Positions 8,292 through 18,547 of a stretch of 64,000 bases of DNA are shown here, one piece after another. Source of the stretch: Aquabacterium olei (GTDB lineage Bacteria; Pseudomonadota; Gammaproteobacteria; Burkholderiales; Burkholderiaceae_C); assembly GCF_003100395.1 (NCBI RefSeq), contig NZ_CP029210.1, positions 2,480,001 to 2,544,000 on the forward strand, written 5' to 3'. Every line of letters starts with the position of its first letter. Position 1 is the first letter of the stretch. Made by a program: the position numbers and the translations under genes. The notes beneath the pieces were generated by a model. The model was not told the origin of the DNA. It saw nothing but the letters and a program-made list of their open reading frames with translations, and made no database searches.

Positions 8292-9779
8292 TCAGTTCAG
8301 CTTGCTTTGAGCCACGTGCTTGAGCAGCTCCGTCACGGACACGTGCATCACGTCGGTGAAGGGCTTGGGCTGGATGCCCATCCACAGCACGGCGGCGGCC
8401 AGGACGGCCAGGATCAGGAATTCACGGGCATTGATGTCGGTGAGTTCGCGCACGTGGTCGTTGGTCACGTCACCGAAGTAGACGCGCTTGTACATCCACA
8501 GCGTGTAGGCCGCACCGAAGATCAGTGCGGTGGCTGCCAGCAGGCCGATCAGGAAGTCGTACTGCACGGCGCCCAGGATCACCATCCACTCGCCCACGAA
8601 GCCTGCGGTGCCCGGCAGACCACAGTTGGCCATCGAGAACAGCAGCGCAAAGGCAGCGAACTTCGGCATCGTGTTGACCACACCACCGTAGGACGAGATC
8701 TCACGCGAGTGCACACGGTCGTACAGCACGCCGATGCTCAGGAACATGGCGCCCGAGACAAAGCCGTGGGCGATCATCTGCACCAGGCCACCGGACATCC
8801 CCAGCTCGTTGAAGATGAAGAAGCCCAGCGTCACGAAACCCATGTGGGCGATGGACGAATAGGCCACCAGCTTCTTCATGTCCTGCTGCACCATGGCCAC
8901 CAGACCGATGTAGATCACACCGACCAGCGACAGGGTGATGACGACCGGCGCGTACTCGTGCGAAGCATCGGGCACGATCGGCAGCATGAAGCGCAGGAAG
9001 CCATAGCAGCCCAGCTTCAGCATGATCGCGGCCAGCACGGCGGAACCACCAGTCGGCGCTTCAACGTGCACGTCGGGCAGCCAGGTGTGCACCGGGAACA
9101 TCGGCACCTTCACGGCGAAGGCCGCGAAGAAGGCGATGAACAGCAGCGTCTGCGGCGTGGCCGCCAGCGGCAGCTTGTGCCAGTCGAGGATGCTGAACGA
9201 ACCGCCCGACTTGTAGTACAGGAAGATCAGCGCGATCAGCATCAGCAGCGAGCCGAGCAGCGTGTACAGGAAGAACTTGAAGGCAGCGTACACGCGACGC
9301 GGGCCGCCCCACATGCCGATGATGATGTACATCGGGATCAGGGTCGCCTCGAAGAACACGTAGAAGAGCATGCCGTCGAGCGCCGAGAACACGCCGACCA
9401 TCAGACCCGACAGGATCAGGAAGGCGCCGTAGTACTGGTGCGGACGGTCTTCAATGACTTCCCAGCCAGCCAGCACCACGATCACCGTGATGAAGGCCGT
9501 CAGGGGCACGAACCACATCGAGATGCCATCGACACCCAGGTGGTACATGACATTGAAGCGCTCGATCCAGGCTGCCTTCTCGACGAACTGCATGGCCGCC
9601 GTCGAGTTGTCGAAGCCGGTCATCAGCGGGATGGTGACCAGGAAACCGGCGATCGCGCCGATCAGGGCCACCCAGCGGGTGAAAGCGGCGTTCTCCTGGC
9701 GGCCGACGGCCAGCAGCAGGACCCCGAAGACCACCGGAACCCAGATGGCCAGAGAAAGGATGTTGGACATTGTTTGCAT
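8292..9779 (-). CDS. nuoM: NADH-quinone oxidoreductase subunit M
   Basis: A 495-residue antiporter-like proton-pumping subunit of complex I. Start MQTMSN at 9779 is chosen because a GGGGA ribosome site precedes it; an ATG three codons later has none. The core includes KFFLYTLLGSLLMLIALIFLY, AFAVKVPMFPVHTWLPDVHVEAPT and KKLVAYSSIAHMGFVTLG, the conserved lysine-bearing and broken-helix regions of NuoM/Mrp antiporters. It is flanked by nuoL (16 bases upstream) and nuoN. Confidence 0.97.
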   Translation of the reverse strand: MQTMSNILSLAIWVPVVFGVLLLAVGRQENAAFTRWVALIGAIAGFLVTIPLMTGFDNSTAAMQFVEKAAWIERFNVMYHLGVDGISMWFVPLTAFITVIVVLAGWEVIEDRPHQYYGAFLILSGLMVGVFSALDGMLFYVFFEATLIPMYIIIGMWGGPRRVYAAFKFFLYTLLGSLLMLIALIFLYYKSGGSFSILDWHKLPLAATPQTLLFIAFFAAFAVKVPMFPVHTWLPDVHVEAPTGGSAVLAAIMLKLGCYGFLRFMLPIVPDASHEYAPVVITLSLVGVIYIGLVAMVQQDMKKLVAYSSIAHMGFVTLGFFIFNELGMSGGLVQMIAHGFVSGAMFLSIGVLYDRVHSREISSYGGVVNTMPKFAAFALLFSMANCGLPGTAGFVGEWMVILGAVQYDFLIGLLAATALIFGAAYTLWMYKRVYFGDVTNDHVRELTDINAREFLILAVLAAAVLWMGIQPKPFTDVMHVSVTELLKHVAQSKLN

Positions 9780-9795
9780 GGACTGGTCCCCGCGC

Positions 9796-11802
9796 TCAGG
9801 GCTGCATGAACACGAACCAGGTCATCAGGGCGAACACCCCGAGGATCATGACCAGCGCGTAGTGATAGAGGTAACCGGTCTGGAACAGACGGACGAGCGA
9901 GCCGATCAGGCCGACCAGCTTGGCCGACCCGTTGACGGCCAGACCGTCGATCAGGGCCACGTCACCTACCTTCCAGAAGAAGCGGCCGACCAGGCGCGCA
10001 CCCGCTGCGAAGACGTTCTCGTTGATCCAGTCCATGTAGTACTTGTTCTCGCCGATCACGATCAGCGGACGCAACACCTTGGCAAACATGGCCGGGATCT
10101 GCGGAGCCACCAGATAGAACACGTAGGCCGTGACCACACCGCCCAGTGCCAGCCAGAACGGCAGCGTGCTGAAGCCATGCAGGGCCATCGCCGTCGCACC
10201 ATGGAAGTGGTGAGCCAGCTCGGCCATCGCCGGATGCTTCGCGGCATCGACGAAGATCGCGCCCTTGAAGAAGTCACCGAACAGCATGGGCTCGATGCAC
10301 AGGAAGCCGATCACCACCGACGGAATGGCCAGCAGCAGCAGCGGCGCCGTCACAACCCAGGGCGACTCGTGCGGCTCATGGGCGTGGCCATGGTCGTCAT
10401 CGTGGTGGTCGTGCTCACCCGGGAACGGCTTGTGGTGGAAGCGTTCCTTGCCATGGAAGACCAGGAAGTACATCCGGAAGCTGTAGAACGCGGTGATGAA
10501 CACACCGGCGGTCACGGCGAAGGTCGCGAAACCGGCGGCCGGCAGGTTGCTGGCGTGCACGGCCTCGATGATCGAGTCCTTCGAATAGAACCCGGCGAAG
10601 AACGGCGTGCCGATCAGGGCCAGGTTGCCCAGCAGCGAGGTGATCCACGTGATGGGCATGCGCTTCCACAGGCCACCCATGTTGCGGATGTCCTGATCGT
10701 GGTGCATGCCGATGATGACCGAGCCCGCGCCGAGGAACAGCAGCGCCTTGAAGAAGGCATGCGTCATCAGGTGGAAGACGGCCACGTTGTAGGCGGACAC
10801 GCCCAGGGCGACGGTCATGTAACCCAGCTGCGACAGCGTGGAGTAAGCCACCACACGCTTGATGTCGTTCTGGATGATGCCCAGAAAGCCCATGAACAGC
10901 GCCGTGATCGAGCCGATCACCAGGATGAAGTTCAGGGCGGCGTCCGACAGCTCGAACAGCGGCGACATGCGCGACACCATGAAGATGCCGGCGGTCACCA
11001 TGGTGGCCGCGTGAATCAGCGCCGAAATCGGGGTCGGGCCTTCCATCGAGTCGGGCAGCCACACGTGCAGCGGGAACTGCGCCGACTTGCCCATCGCACC
11101 GATGAACAGGCAGACGCAGATCACGGTGATCAGCGCCCAGTCTGTCTTGGGCAGCGTCATCGAGGTCAGGTCGCCGGCCTTGGCGAACAGCTCGGTGTAG
11201 TTCAGCGTGCCGGTGTAGGCCAGCAGCAGGCCGATGCCCAGGATGAAGCCGAAGTCACCCACGCGGTTGACCAGGAAGGCCTTCATGTTGGCGAAAGTCG
11301 CCGTCGGCTTCTTGAACCAGAAGCCGATCAGCAGATAGGACACCAGGCCCACCGCTTCCCATCCGAAGAACAGCTGCAGCAGGTTGTTGCTCATCACGAG
11401 CATCAACATGGAGAACGTGAACAGCGAGATGTACGAGAAGAAGCGCTGGTAGCCAGGGTCCTCTTCCATGTAGCCGATGGTGTAGATGTGCACCATCAGC
11501 GACACGAAGGTCACCACGCACATCATCATCGCCGTGAGGCCGTCGACCATGAAGCCGACTTCCATCTTCAGCGAGCCCAGCGTCATCCACTCATAGACGG
11601 TCTGGTTGAAGGTCGCGCCGTCCACGGCCACGGCCTTCAGCGTCATCGCCGAGATGATGAAGGCGATCAGCACCCCGAGGATGGTCAGCAGGTGCGCGCC
11701 ACGCCGCCCGATCGCCTTGCCGAACAGGCCGGCGGCAATCGAGCCAACCAGCGGCGCCAGGGGCACCGCCAGCAGCGAGTTGAGAGAAAGTTCTGTTGTC
11801 AT
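9796..11802 (-). CDS. nuoL: NADH-quinone oxidoreductase subunit L
   Basis: A 668-residue distal proton-pumping subunit, with about 16 helices including the long lateral helix near the C-terminus. Conserved blocks are FFGWEAVGLVSYLLIGFW, AMGKSAQFPLHVWLPDSMEGPTPISALIHAATMV and KRVVAYSTLSQLGYM. An unusual His/Asp-rich loop (GEHDHHDDDHGHAHEPHES, about residues 454-472) lies between two late helices. Similar His-rich loops are common in betaproteobacterial NuoL and might bind metal, which is unproven. It is preceded by nuoK with 17 bases between. Confidence 0.97.
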   Translation of the reverse strand: MTTELSLNSLLAVPLAPLVGSIAAGLFGKAIGRRGAHLLTILGVLIAFIISAMTLKAVAVDGATFNQTVYEWMTLGSLKMEVGFMVDGLTAMMMCVVTFVSLMVHIYTIGYMEEDPGYQRFFSYISLFTFSMLMLVMSNNLLQLFFGWEAVGLVSYLLIGFWFKKPTATFANMKAFLVNRVGDFGFILGIGLLLAYTGTLNYTELFAKAGDLTSMTLPKTDWALITVICVCLFIGAMGKSAQFPLHVWLPDSMEGPTPISALIHAATMVTAGIFMVSRMSPLFELSDAALNFILVIGSITALFMGFLGIIQNDIKRVVAYSTLSQLGYMTVALGVSAYNVAVFHLMTHAFFKALLFLGAGSVIIGMHHDQDIRNMGGLWKRMPITWITSLLGNLALIGTPFFAGFYSKDSIIEAVHASNLPAAGFATFAVTAGVFITAFYSFRMYFLVFHGKERFHHKPFPGEHDHHDDDHGHAHEPHESPWVVTAPLLLLAIPSVVIGFLCIEPMLFGDFFKGAIFVDAAKHPAMAELAHHFHGATAMALHGFSTLPFWLALGGVVTAYVFYLVAPQIPAMFAKVLRPLIVIGENKYYMDWINENVFAAGARLVGRFFWKVGDVALIDGLAVNGSAKLVGLIGSLVRLFQTGYLYHYALVMILGVFALMTWFVFMQP

Positions 11803-11819
11803 TGTTGTGTCTCTCCCGA

Positions 11820-12134
11820 TCAGCCCTTGAGCGTGTCGAGCTCGTCGACATTGATCGACTGACGGTTGCGGAACAGCACCACCAGAATGGCCAGACCGAT
11901 GGCCGATTCAGCGGCCGCGACGGTCAGGATGAAGAAGACGAAAACCTGACCATCCATGTTCCCCAGGTAGTGGGAGAACGCGACGAAGTTCATGTTGACG
12001 GCCAGCAGCATCAGCTCGATGGCCATCAGCAGCACGATCAGGTTCTTGCGGTTCAGGAAGATCCCGATCACCGACATCGCGAAGAGGATCGCGCCCAGCG
12101 ACAGGAAGTGCCCGAGGGTGATGGACGTGGTCAT
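11820..12134 (-). CDS. nuoK: NADH-quinone oxidoreductase subunit K
   Basis: A 104-residue three-helix membrane subunit. It has the conserved glutamates in helix 2 ([16 protein letters not shown]) and helix 3 ([19 protein letters not shown]) that form part of the central proton path. Its ATG overlaps the TGA of nuoJ by four bases (ATGA), which implies translational coupling. Confidence 0.97.
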   Translation of the reverse strand: MTTSITLGHFLSLGAILFAMSVIGIFLNRKNLIVLLMAIELMLLAVNMNFVAFSHYLGNMDGQVFVFFILTVAAAESAIGLAILVVLFRNRQSINVDELDTLKG

Positions 12135-12772
12135 GCCTGGCCTCCGGTCTGGTTGCTGGCGTCGGCAGCCGGCGCGTCCACCTGGGGCGCCACCTTGATG
12201 ATGCGCAGGCGGTCGGCCTTCTTGACGCGGACCTGTTCGGACGGGTTCTGGTAGTGCGAATCCTTGCGACGACGCAGCGTCAGCGCGATGGCAGCCACGA
12301 TGGCGACCAGCAGGATCACGGCGGCAATCTGAACCGGGAACAGGTAGTTGGTGTAGAGCTCGATGCCCAGCGCCTTGGTGTTGGCCACCTGCGCGACCTC
12401 AGGCGGGAAGGGGCGAGCCTGAGGCAGGTCGAAGCCACGGGTCAGCACGAAGGCCATCTCGATGGCAATCAGCGCACCGATGATGCCGGCCACCGGGAAG
12501 TGCTTCCAGAACCCCTGACGCAAGGCGTCGACGTTGATGTCGAGCATCATCACGACGAAGAGGAACAGCACCATCACGGCACCGACGTACACGAGCACCA
12601 GCGCAATCGCCAGAAACTCGGCCTGCAGCAGCATCCAGACGCACGAAGCGCTGAAGAAGGCCAGCACCAGATGCAGCGCGGCGGAAACGGGGCTCCGGGC
12701 GGTGATCACGCGGAAGCCCGCGTAGACCAGCACCAGGGCGAACAGATAGAAAAGTAGGCTGAAGGTGTCCAT
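12131..12772 (-). CDS. nuoJ: NADH-quinone oxidoreductase subunit J
   Basis: A 213-residue subunit with five hydrophobic helices in the first 165 residues. The pi-bulge-bearing third helix region is seen as [24 protein letters not shown]. The C-terminal cytoplasmic extension of about 45 residues is charged and alanine-rich, as in other betaproteobacterial NuoJ. It lies six bases after nuoI and overlaps nuoK. Confidence 0.96.
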   Translation of the reverse strand: MDTFSLLFYLFALVLVYAGFRVITARSPVSAALHLVLAFFSASCVWMLLQAEFLAIALVLVYVGAVMVLFLFVVMMLDINVDALRQGFWKHFPVAGIIGALIAIEMAFVLTRGFDLPQARPFPPEVAQVANTKALGIELYTNYLFPVQIAAVILLVAIVAAIALTLRRRKDSHYQNPSEQVRVKKADRLRIIKVAPQVDAPAADASNQTGGQA

Positions 12773-12778
12773 GGTGGG

Positions 12779-13273
12779 TCAGCGGTATTTCGCGTCCGCC
12801 TCCTTGTTGGCTGCAATGTCCTTTTCGTAGCGATCCCCCACCGCCAGGAGCATGTCCTTGGTGAAGTAGAGGTCGCCGCGCTTTTCGCCGTGGTACTCGA
12901 GGATGTGGGTTTCCACGATCGAATCCACAGGGCAGCTTTCTTCGCAGAAACCGCAGAAGATGCACTTGGTCAGATCGATGTCGTAGCGCGTGGTGCGGCG
13001 GGTGCCGTCGTCACGCACGTCCGACTCGATCGTGATGGCCATGGCCGGGCAGATCGCCTCGCACAGCTTGCAGGCGATGCAGCGTTCTTCGCCGTTCTCG
13101 TAGCGGCGCAGGGCGTGCAGGCCACGGAAGCGCGGCGACATCGGGGTCTTTTCTTCAGGGAACTGCACCGTGATGGACGGCTTCAGGAAGTGACGGCCGG
13201 TCAGGGCCATCCCCTTGAACAGTTCGATGAGGAAGAAGCTGGAGACGAATTCCTTGAAGGAGGTCGCAGACAT
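12779..13273 (-). CDS. nuoI: NADH-quinone oxidoreductase subunit I
   Basis: A 164-residue hydrophilic connecting subunit carrying the two [4Fe-4S] clusters N6a and N6b. The ligands are visible as [12 protein letters not shown] (Cys-65, 68, 71, 75) and [12 protein letters not shown]. The amphipathic N-terminus (about residues 1-45) lies along the membrane. It passes electrons from NuoG to NuoB. It follows nuoH by 12 bases. Confidence 0.97.
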   Translation of the reverse strand: MSATSFKEFVSSFFLIELFKGMALTGRHFLKPSITVQFPEEKTPMSPRFRGLHALRRYENGEERCIACKLCEAICPAMAITIESDVRDDGTRRTTRYDIDLTKCIFCGFCEESCPVDSIVETHILEYHGEKRGDLYFTKDMLLAVGDRYEKDIAANKEADAKYR

Positions 13274-13285
13274 GGGTGGCCTTCC

Positions 13286-14344
13286 TTATTTCCAGATGTT
13301 CCAGGGCGACATCATCCAGACCCCGACCACCACCAGCCAGACCAGGGTCAGCGGGATGAAGATCTTCCAGCCCAGACGCATGATCTGGTCGTAACGGAAG
13401 CGGGGAAACGATGCGCGCACCCAGAGGAACAGGGTGACGATGATGAAGGCCTTGAGACCCAGCCAGATCCAGCCCGGAATGAAGCTCAGGGCGTCGATCG
13501 GGGGCAGCCAGCCACCGAAGAACATGATGGCGGCCAGCGTGGACACCAGGATCATGTTGGCGTACTCGGCCAGGAAGAACATCGCGAACGACATGCCCGA
13601 GTACTCGATCATGTGACCGGCCACGATCTCCGACTCGCCTTCCACCACGTCGAACGGGTGGCGGTTGGTTTCAGCCAGACCCGAGATGAAGTAGATGACG
13701 GTGATGGGCAGCAGCGGCAGCCAGTTCCAGGACAGGAAGCTCATGCCCATGTCGGCGAACTGGCCCTTGCCCTGGCTCAGCACGATGTCCGTCATGTTCA
13801 GGGAACCGGCGGTCATCAGCACGATCACTAGGCAGAAGCCCATCGCGATTTCGTACGACACCATCTGGGCCGAAGCGCGGATGGCGCCGAGGAAGGCGTA
13901 CTTCGAGTTCGAAGCCCAGCCAGCGATGATCACGCCATAGACTTCCAGCGAGGTGATCGCCATCAAGAACAGCAGGCCAGCGTTGACGTTGGCCAGCGCG
14001 ACCTCCGGGCCGAACGGGATCACCGCCCAGGCAGCCAGGGCCGGCATGATCGTCATGATCGGGCCCAGGAAGAACAGGCTCTTGTTGGCGGCCGACGGGA
14101 CGATGATCTCCTTGAAGATCAGCTTCACGGCGTCGGCAATCGGCTGCAGCAGACCACCAGGACCGGTGCGGTTCGGACCCGGACGGATCTGAGACCAGCC
14201 GATGGCCTTGCGCTCCCACAGCGTGAGGTAGGCCACACAGCCCAGCAGCGGCAGCAGCAGCGCCACGATCTTGATGAGCGACCAGACCACCGGCCAGGCA
14301 CCGCCCAGGCTGGCTGCGCCAGCGTTGTACAGGGTGTCAATCAT
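13286..14344 (-). CDS. nuoH: NADH-quinone oxidoreductase subunit H
   Basis: A 352-residue, eight-helix subunit that forms the quinone-binding chamber with NuoB and NuoD. Diagnostic segments are [59 protein letters not shown] and [27 protein letters not shown]. The last carries the acidic residues of the E-channel. It starts 19 bases after nuoG. Confidence 0.97.
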   Translation of the reverse strand: MIDTLYNAGAASLGGAWPVVWSLIKIVALLLPLLGCVAYLTLWERKAIGWSQIRPGPNRTGPGGLLQPIADAVKLIFKEIIVPSAANKSLFFLGPIMTIMPALAAWAVIPFGPEVALANVNAGLLFLMAITSLEVYGVIIAGWASNSKYAFLGAIRASAQMVSYEIAMGFCLVIVLMTAGSLNMTDIVLSQGKGQFADMGMSFLSWNWLPLLPITVIYFISGLAETNRHPFDVVEGESEIVAGHMIEYSGMSFAMFFLAEYANMILVSTLAAIMFFGGWLPPIDALSFIPGWIWLGLKAFIIVTLFLWVRASFPRFRYDQIMRLGWKIFIPLTLVWLVVVGVWMMSPWNIWK

Positions 14345-14363
14345 TGAGTGTCTCCCCTACCCT

Positions 14364-16679
14364 TCAGGCTTTTTCGACGCGGATCGCGCCGAAGGAGGCG
14401 CCCAGGGTGGACGTCGCCTGCGTACCGGCGGGCACGCGCACCACGTTGGCCGGCAGGCTGGCATCCAGGACGGCAGGCAGCACGGCAGCGCCTCCTTCTT
14501 GCGACACCTTGACCTGGGCACCGTCGGCCAGACCCAGCTCGGCCCACAGGGCCTGCGGCAGGCTCACCACCGGCGGACGTGCATCGGCCGTGGCCTGCAG
14601 CGACGGCGCACGGCGCACCAGGGCGTCGGCACTGTAGATGGGCAGATCGGCCAGGCGCTCGAGCGCACCGGTGCCACCCGTGAGGGTGATGGCGGCAGGC
14701 GTGTCGTTGTTCAGCTTGGCAGGCAGTGCGGCCAGGTCGCCCAGCGCGCGCGCCTTGACCTCTTCCGAGGTCTCGAAAGCGAAGCCGTCCAGGCCCAGCA
14801 TCGTGCCCAGCACGCGCAGCACCTTCCAGGCCGGGCGGGTCTCGCCCAGCGGCTTGACCACACCGTGGAAGCTCTGCACGCGGCCTTCGGCGTTCACAAA
14901 GGTGCCCGACGTTTCGGAGAACGGCGAGATCGGCAGGATCACGTCGGCGTATTCGGTGGCAGCCGTCTTGAACGGGCTCATGGCCACGACCATTTCGGCG
15001 CCCAGGATGGCGGCTGCCGCTGCGGTCGGGTTGGCGCTGTCGAACTCGGGCTCGACGCCCATCAGCACGAAGGCCTTGAGGCCCTTGCCGGCCAGCATCT
15101 GACCTGCGTTCAGGCCGCCCTGCTGGGGCTGTGCCCCCACAAGCTGGGCGCCCACGGTGTTGGCCGATTCGCCCAGGAAGCCGAAGCGGGCCCCGGTCTG
15201 GCCGGCGATCCACTGGGCCAGCGCCTGCAGCACCGAGGCCTGCGGGTGCTGCGCCGCGGCGTTGCCGAGCAGGATGGCCTTGTTCTGGCCCGACAGCAGC
15301 GAGGCGGCGATGGCCTTGGCGGCGTCCGTGGCGGTGCCGTTGCAGGGCGCGGTCACGCCGAGCTGGTTTGCGATGGCCACGGCCACGTCACCCAGAGCCT
15401 GCGCCCAGGCGCTCGGCGCCACGGTCACGCGCTGAGCCAGCGAGATGGCCCAATCGTCGTTGGCGCCGCCGATGGCCGACACCTGTGCGCCACGGCGGGC
15501 CGCCTGGCGCAGACGCGTGGCAAACAGCGGGTGGTCCTTGCGCAGGAACGAGCCCACGACCAGCGCGCGATCGAGCTTGTCGAGTTCGGCAATGGGCAGG
15601 CCCAGCCAGCGCACACCGGAGCCGGCCGTGAAGTCGGTCTGACGCAGACGGGTGTCGACGTTGTCGCCACCCAGGCCACGAACCAGCTGGCCCAGCAGGA
15701 ACAGCTCTTCGACCGTGCTGTGCTCGGTGGCCAGCGCGCCGATGGCAGCCGCGCCGTGTTCGGCCTTGATGCCCTTGAGGCCGTTGGCCACGTATTCGAG
15801 TGCGGTCGTCCAGTCGACTTCACGCCACTCGCCGCCCTGCTTGATCATCGGACGGGTCAGGCGGGCGTCGGTGTTCAGCGCTTCGTAGCTGAAACGATCG
15901 CGGTCGGCAATCCAGCACTCGTTGACGTCTTCGTTCTCGAGCGGCACCACGCGCATCACCTTGCCGTTCTTGACCTGAACGATCAGGTTGGCACCGGTGG
16001 AATCGTGCGGCGACACGCTCTTGCGGCGCGACAGCTCCCAGGTGCGGGCGCTGTAGCGGAAAGGCTTGCTGGTCAGGGCGCCGACCGGGCAGATGTCGAT
16101 CATGTTGCCCGACAACTCCGAATCGATCGAGCGGCCAACAAAGGTCGCGATCTCGGAATGTTCACCGCGGTGCTGCATGCCCAGCTCCATCACGCCGGCC
16201 ACTTCCTGGCCGAAGCGCACGCAACGGGTGCACTGGATGCAGCGGCTCATCTCTTCCATCGAGATCAGCGGGCCGACGTCCTTCTTGAAGACGACGCGCT
16301 TCTCTTCGTTGTAGCGGGACGAGGAGCCACCATAGCCCACGGCCAGATCCTGCAGCTGGCACTCACCACCCTGGTCGCAGATCGGGCAATCCAGCGGGTG
16401 GTTGATGAGCAGGAATTCCATCACGCCCTGCTGGGCCTTGATGGCTTTCTCGCTCTTGGTGCGCACGATCATGCCCTGGGTCACCGGGGTCGCACAAGCC
16501 GGCATGGGCTTGGGCGCCTTCTCGATGTCCACGAGACACATGCGGCAGTTCGCCGCGATCGAGAGCTTCTTGTGGTAGCAGAAGTGCGGGATGTAGGTAC
16601 CGTGCTGTTCGGCCGCATGCATCACCATGCTGCCTTCCTGGCACTGGACTTTCTGTCCGTCGATTTCGATTTCAACCAT
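14364..16679 (-). CDS. nuoG: NADH-quinone oxidoreductase subunit G
   Basis: A 771-residue peripheral-arm subunit. The start is the ATG ending at 16679 (MVEIEIDGQKVQ); a longer frame upstream overlaps nuoF and is not real. The N-terminal ferredoxin domain has Cys-34, Cys-45, Cys-48 and Cys-62 for the [2Fe-2S] cluster N1b. His-94, Cys-98, Cys-101 and Cys-107 bind N5, and CIQCTRC plus a distal Cys bind N4. The rest is the molybdopterin-oxidoreductase-like domain without cofactor. It carries electrons from NuoF to NuoI. It begins 13 bases after the nuoF stop. Confidence 0.97.
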   Translation of the reverse strand: MVEIEIDGQKVQCQEGSMVMHAAEQHGTYIPHFCYHKKLSIAANCRMCLVDIEKAPKPMPACATPVTQGMIVRTKSEKAIKAQQGVMEFLLINHPLDCPICDQGGECQLQDLAVGYGGSSSRYNEEKRVVFKKDVGPLISMEEMSRCIQCTRCVRFGQEVAGVMELGMQHRGEHSEIATFVGRSIDSELSGNMIDICPVGALTSKPFRYSARTWELSRRKSVSPHDSTGANLIVQVKNGKVMRVVPLENEDVNECWIADRDRFSYEALNTDARLTRPMIKQGGEWREVDWTTALEYVANGLKGIKAEHGAAAIGALATEHSTVEELFLLGQLVRGLGGDNVDTRLRQTDFTAGSGVRWLGLPIAELDKLDRALVVGSFLRKDHPLFATRLRQAARRGAQVSAIGGANDDWAISLAQRVTVAPSAWAQALGDVAVAIANQLGVTAPCNGTATDAAKAIAASLLSGQNKAILLGNAAAQHPQASVLQALAQWIAGQTGARFGFLGESANTVGAQLVGAQPQQGGLNAGQMLAGKGLKAFVLMGVEPEFDSANPTAAAAAILGAEMVVAMSPFKTAATEYADVILPISPFSETSGTFVNAEGRVQSFHGVVKPLGETRPAWKVLRVLGTMLGLDGFAFETSEEVKARALGDLAALPAKLNNDTPAAITLTGGTGALERLADLPIYSADALVRRAPSLQATADARPPVVSLPQALWAELGLADGAQVKVSQEGGAAVLPAVLDASLPANVVRVPAGTQATSTLGASFGAIRVEKA

Positions 16680-16692
16680 CGGTGTTTCCCGC

Positions 16693-18036
16693 TCAGATGT
16701 AGGCCGGGACCATGCAGGTCTTGTGTTCGATGTGGTGCACGAACTCATCGCGGTAGTGCTTGATGAATGCGCGCACCGGCATGGCCGCTGCGTCACCCAG
16801 TGCACAGATCGTGCGACCCTGGATGTTGTCGGCGACAGAGTTCAGCATGTCGATGTCTTCCGGGCGACCTTCGCCGCGCTCGATGCGATCGACCATGCGC
16901 CACAGCCAGCCGGTGCCTTCACGGCAAGGCGTGCACTGGCCGCAGGACTCGTGCATGTAGAAATAGGACAGGCGCTGCAGGCTCTTGACCATGCAGCGTG
17001 TCTCGTCCATCACGATGACGGCGCCCGAGCCCAGCATCGAGCCAGCCTTGGCGATGGAGTCATAGTCCATCGTGCACTCCATCATGATGTGGGCAGGGAT
17101 CACCGGCGACGAAGAGCCACCGGGGATCACGGCCTTGAGCTTCTTGCCGCCCCGCACGCCACCGCACAGATCGAGCAGCGTCGAGAACGGGGTGCCCAGC
17201 GGGATCTCGTAGTTGCCGGGGCGCTCGACGTCACCGGACACGGTGAACAGCTTGGTGCCACCGTTGTTGGGCTTGCCGACGGCCAGGAAGGCCTCGCCAC
17301 CGTTGCGGATGATCCAGGGGACGGCCGCAAAGGTTTCGGTGTTGTTGATCGTGGTGGGCTTGCCGTAGACGCCGAAGCTCGCCGGGAAAGGCGGCTTGAA
17401 GCGGGGCTGGCCCTTCTTGCCTTCGATCGATTCGATCAGGGCGGTTTCTTCGCCGCAGATGTAGGCGCCGAAGCCATGGTGCGCGTGCAGCTGGAAGCTG
17501 AAGCCGCTGCCCATGATGTTGTCGCCGAGGTAGCCGGCGGCACGTGCTTCTTCCAGCGCGGCTTCGAAGCGCTCGTACACCTCGAAGATCTCGCCGTGGA
17601 TGTAGTTGAAGCCGACCGTGATGCCCATCGCGTAAGCGGCGATGGCCATGCCCTCGATGACGATGTGCGGATTGTGGCGCAGGATCTCGCGGTCCTTGGC
17701 CGTGCCCGGCTCGCCTTCGTCGGAGTTGCACACCAGGTACTTCTGGCCCGGGAAGGCACGGGGCATGAAGCTCCACTTCAGGCCGGTCGGGAAACCGGCG
17801 CCGCCACGACCGCGCAGGCCGGACGCCTTCACTTCGGCAATCACCTGGTCCTGCGACAGGCCTTCGCCGCCGTCCTTGCCCAGGATCTTGCGCAGCGCTG
17901 CATAGCCGCCACGCGCTTCGTAGTCCTTCAGGCTCCAGTTCTTGCCGTCAAGATCGGCATAGATCTGCGGGTTGATGTGGCGACCATGGAAGCAGGTCTC
18001 TGCGCCGGTGGCCTGGAATTGAGAGAGGTCGAGCAT
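16693..18036 (-). CDS. nuoF: NADH-quinone oxidoreductase subunit F
   Basis: A 447-residue NADH- and FMN-binding subunit. The start at 18036 ([11 protein letters not shown]) is preferred over one seven codons earlier because GAGGTG lies just before it and the longer form would overlap nuoE. The glycine-rich [16 protein letters not shown] binds FMN and [14 protein letters not shown] and [14 protein letters not shown] complete the site. [12 protein letters not shown] with a downstream cysteine binds [4Fe-4S] cluster N3. This is the entry point for electrons into complex I. Confidence 0.97.
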   Translation of the reverse strand: MLDLSQFQATGAETCFHGRHINPQIYADLDGKNWSLKDYEARGGYAALRKILGKDGGEGLSQDQVIAEVKASGLRGRGGAGFPTGLKWSFMPRAFPGQKYLVCNSDEGEPGTAKDREILRHNPHIVIEGMAIAAYAMGITVGFNYIHGEIFEVYERFEAALEEARAAGYLGDNIMGSGFSFQLHAHHGFGAYICGEETALIESIEGKKGQPRFKPPFPASFGVYGKPTTINNTETFAAVPWIIRNGGEAFLAVGKPNNGGTKLFTVSGDVERPGNYEIPLGTPFSTLLDLCGGVRGGKKLKAVIPGGSSSPVIPAHIMMECTMDYDSIAKAGSMLGSGAVIVMDETRCMVKSLQRLSYFYMHESCGQCTPCREGTGWLWRMVDRIERGEGRPEDIDMLNSVADNIQGRTICALGDAAAMPVRAFIKHYRDEFVHHIEHKTCMVPAYI

Positions 18037-18046
18037 GTCTTTCACC

Positions 18047-18547
18047 TCACTTGGCATTGGCCTTGAGCACGTCGATCAGCTGGTCCAGCTTCTCGTTGCT
18101 CATGTAGCTCACCATCTGGCGGTCGTTGACCAGCGCCACCGGTGCATCGGCGCAGGCGCCCAGGCACTCGCAGTGCTGCACGGTGAACAGACCGTCGGCC
18201 GTGGTGCCGCCGTCTTCCACGCCCAGCTTCTCGCACAGATGCTGCAGGGCCTTCTGGCCATCACGCAGCTGGCAAGGCAGGTTGGTGCACACGTTGATCT
18301 TGAACTGACCAACGGGCTTCTGGTTGTACATGTTGTAGAACGTCGTGACCTCGTGCACCGCCATGGCAGGCATGCCGATGTAGTCGGCAATCTCCTGCTC
18401 GCTTTCGGGCGAGACCCAGCCGCGTTCCTGCTGGATGATGGACAGACAGGCCATGACCGCCGACACGCGCTGGTCAGCCGGGTACTTGGCGAGTTCGCGG
18501 TCGAACCGCGCTTTGGTTTGTTCGCTGAGCATGGGTAGGTCGGTCAC
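18047..18547 (-). CDS. nuoE: NADH-quinone oxidoreductase subunit E
   Basis: A 166-residue thioredoxin-fold subunit with [2Fe-2S] cluster N1a. The ligands are seen as CTNLPCQL and [11 protein letters not shown]. The N-terminal helical part includes [13 protein letters not shown]. The start is uncertain: a GTG at 18547 begins directly next to the nuoD stop, and an ATG at 18532 (MLSEQTK) would shorten the protein by five residues. Neither has a strong ribosome site. It pairs with NuoF in the NADH dehydrogenase module. Confidence 0.95.
   Translation of the reverse strand: MTDLPMLSEQTKARFDRELAKYPADQRVSAVMACLSIIQQERGWVSPESEQEIADYIGMPAMAVHEVTTFYNMYNQKPVGQFKINVCTNLPCQLRDGQKALQHLCEKLGVEDGGTTADGLFTVQHCECLGACADAPVALVNDRQMVSYMSNEKLDQLIDVLKANAK

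Noticed and set aside
14271..16763. Long open frames antisense to nuoG (830 codons) and similar frames over other nuo genes, PNP, clpB, ilvD and hom
   Set aside because: They follow from strong third-position GC on the coding strand, are rich in His/Gln/Arg/Ala without domains, lack ribosome sites, and lie opposite well-recognised genes.
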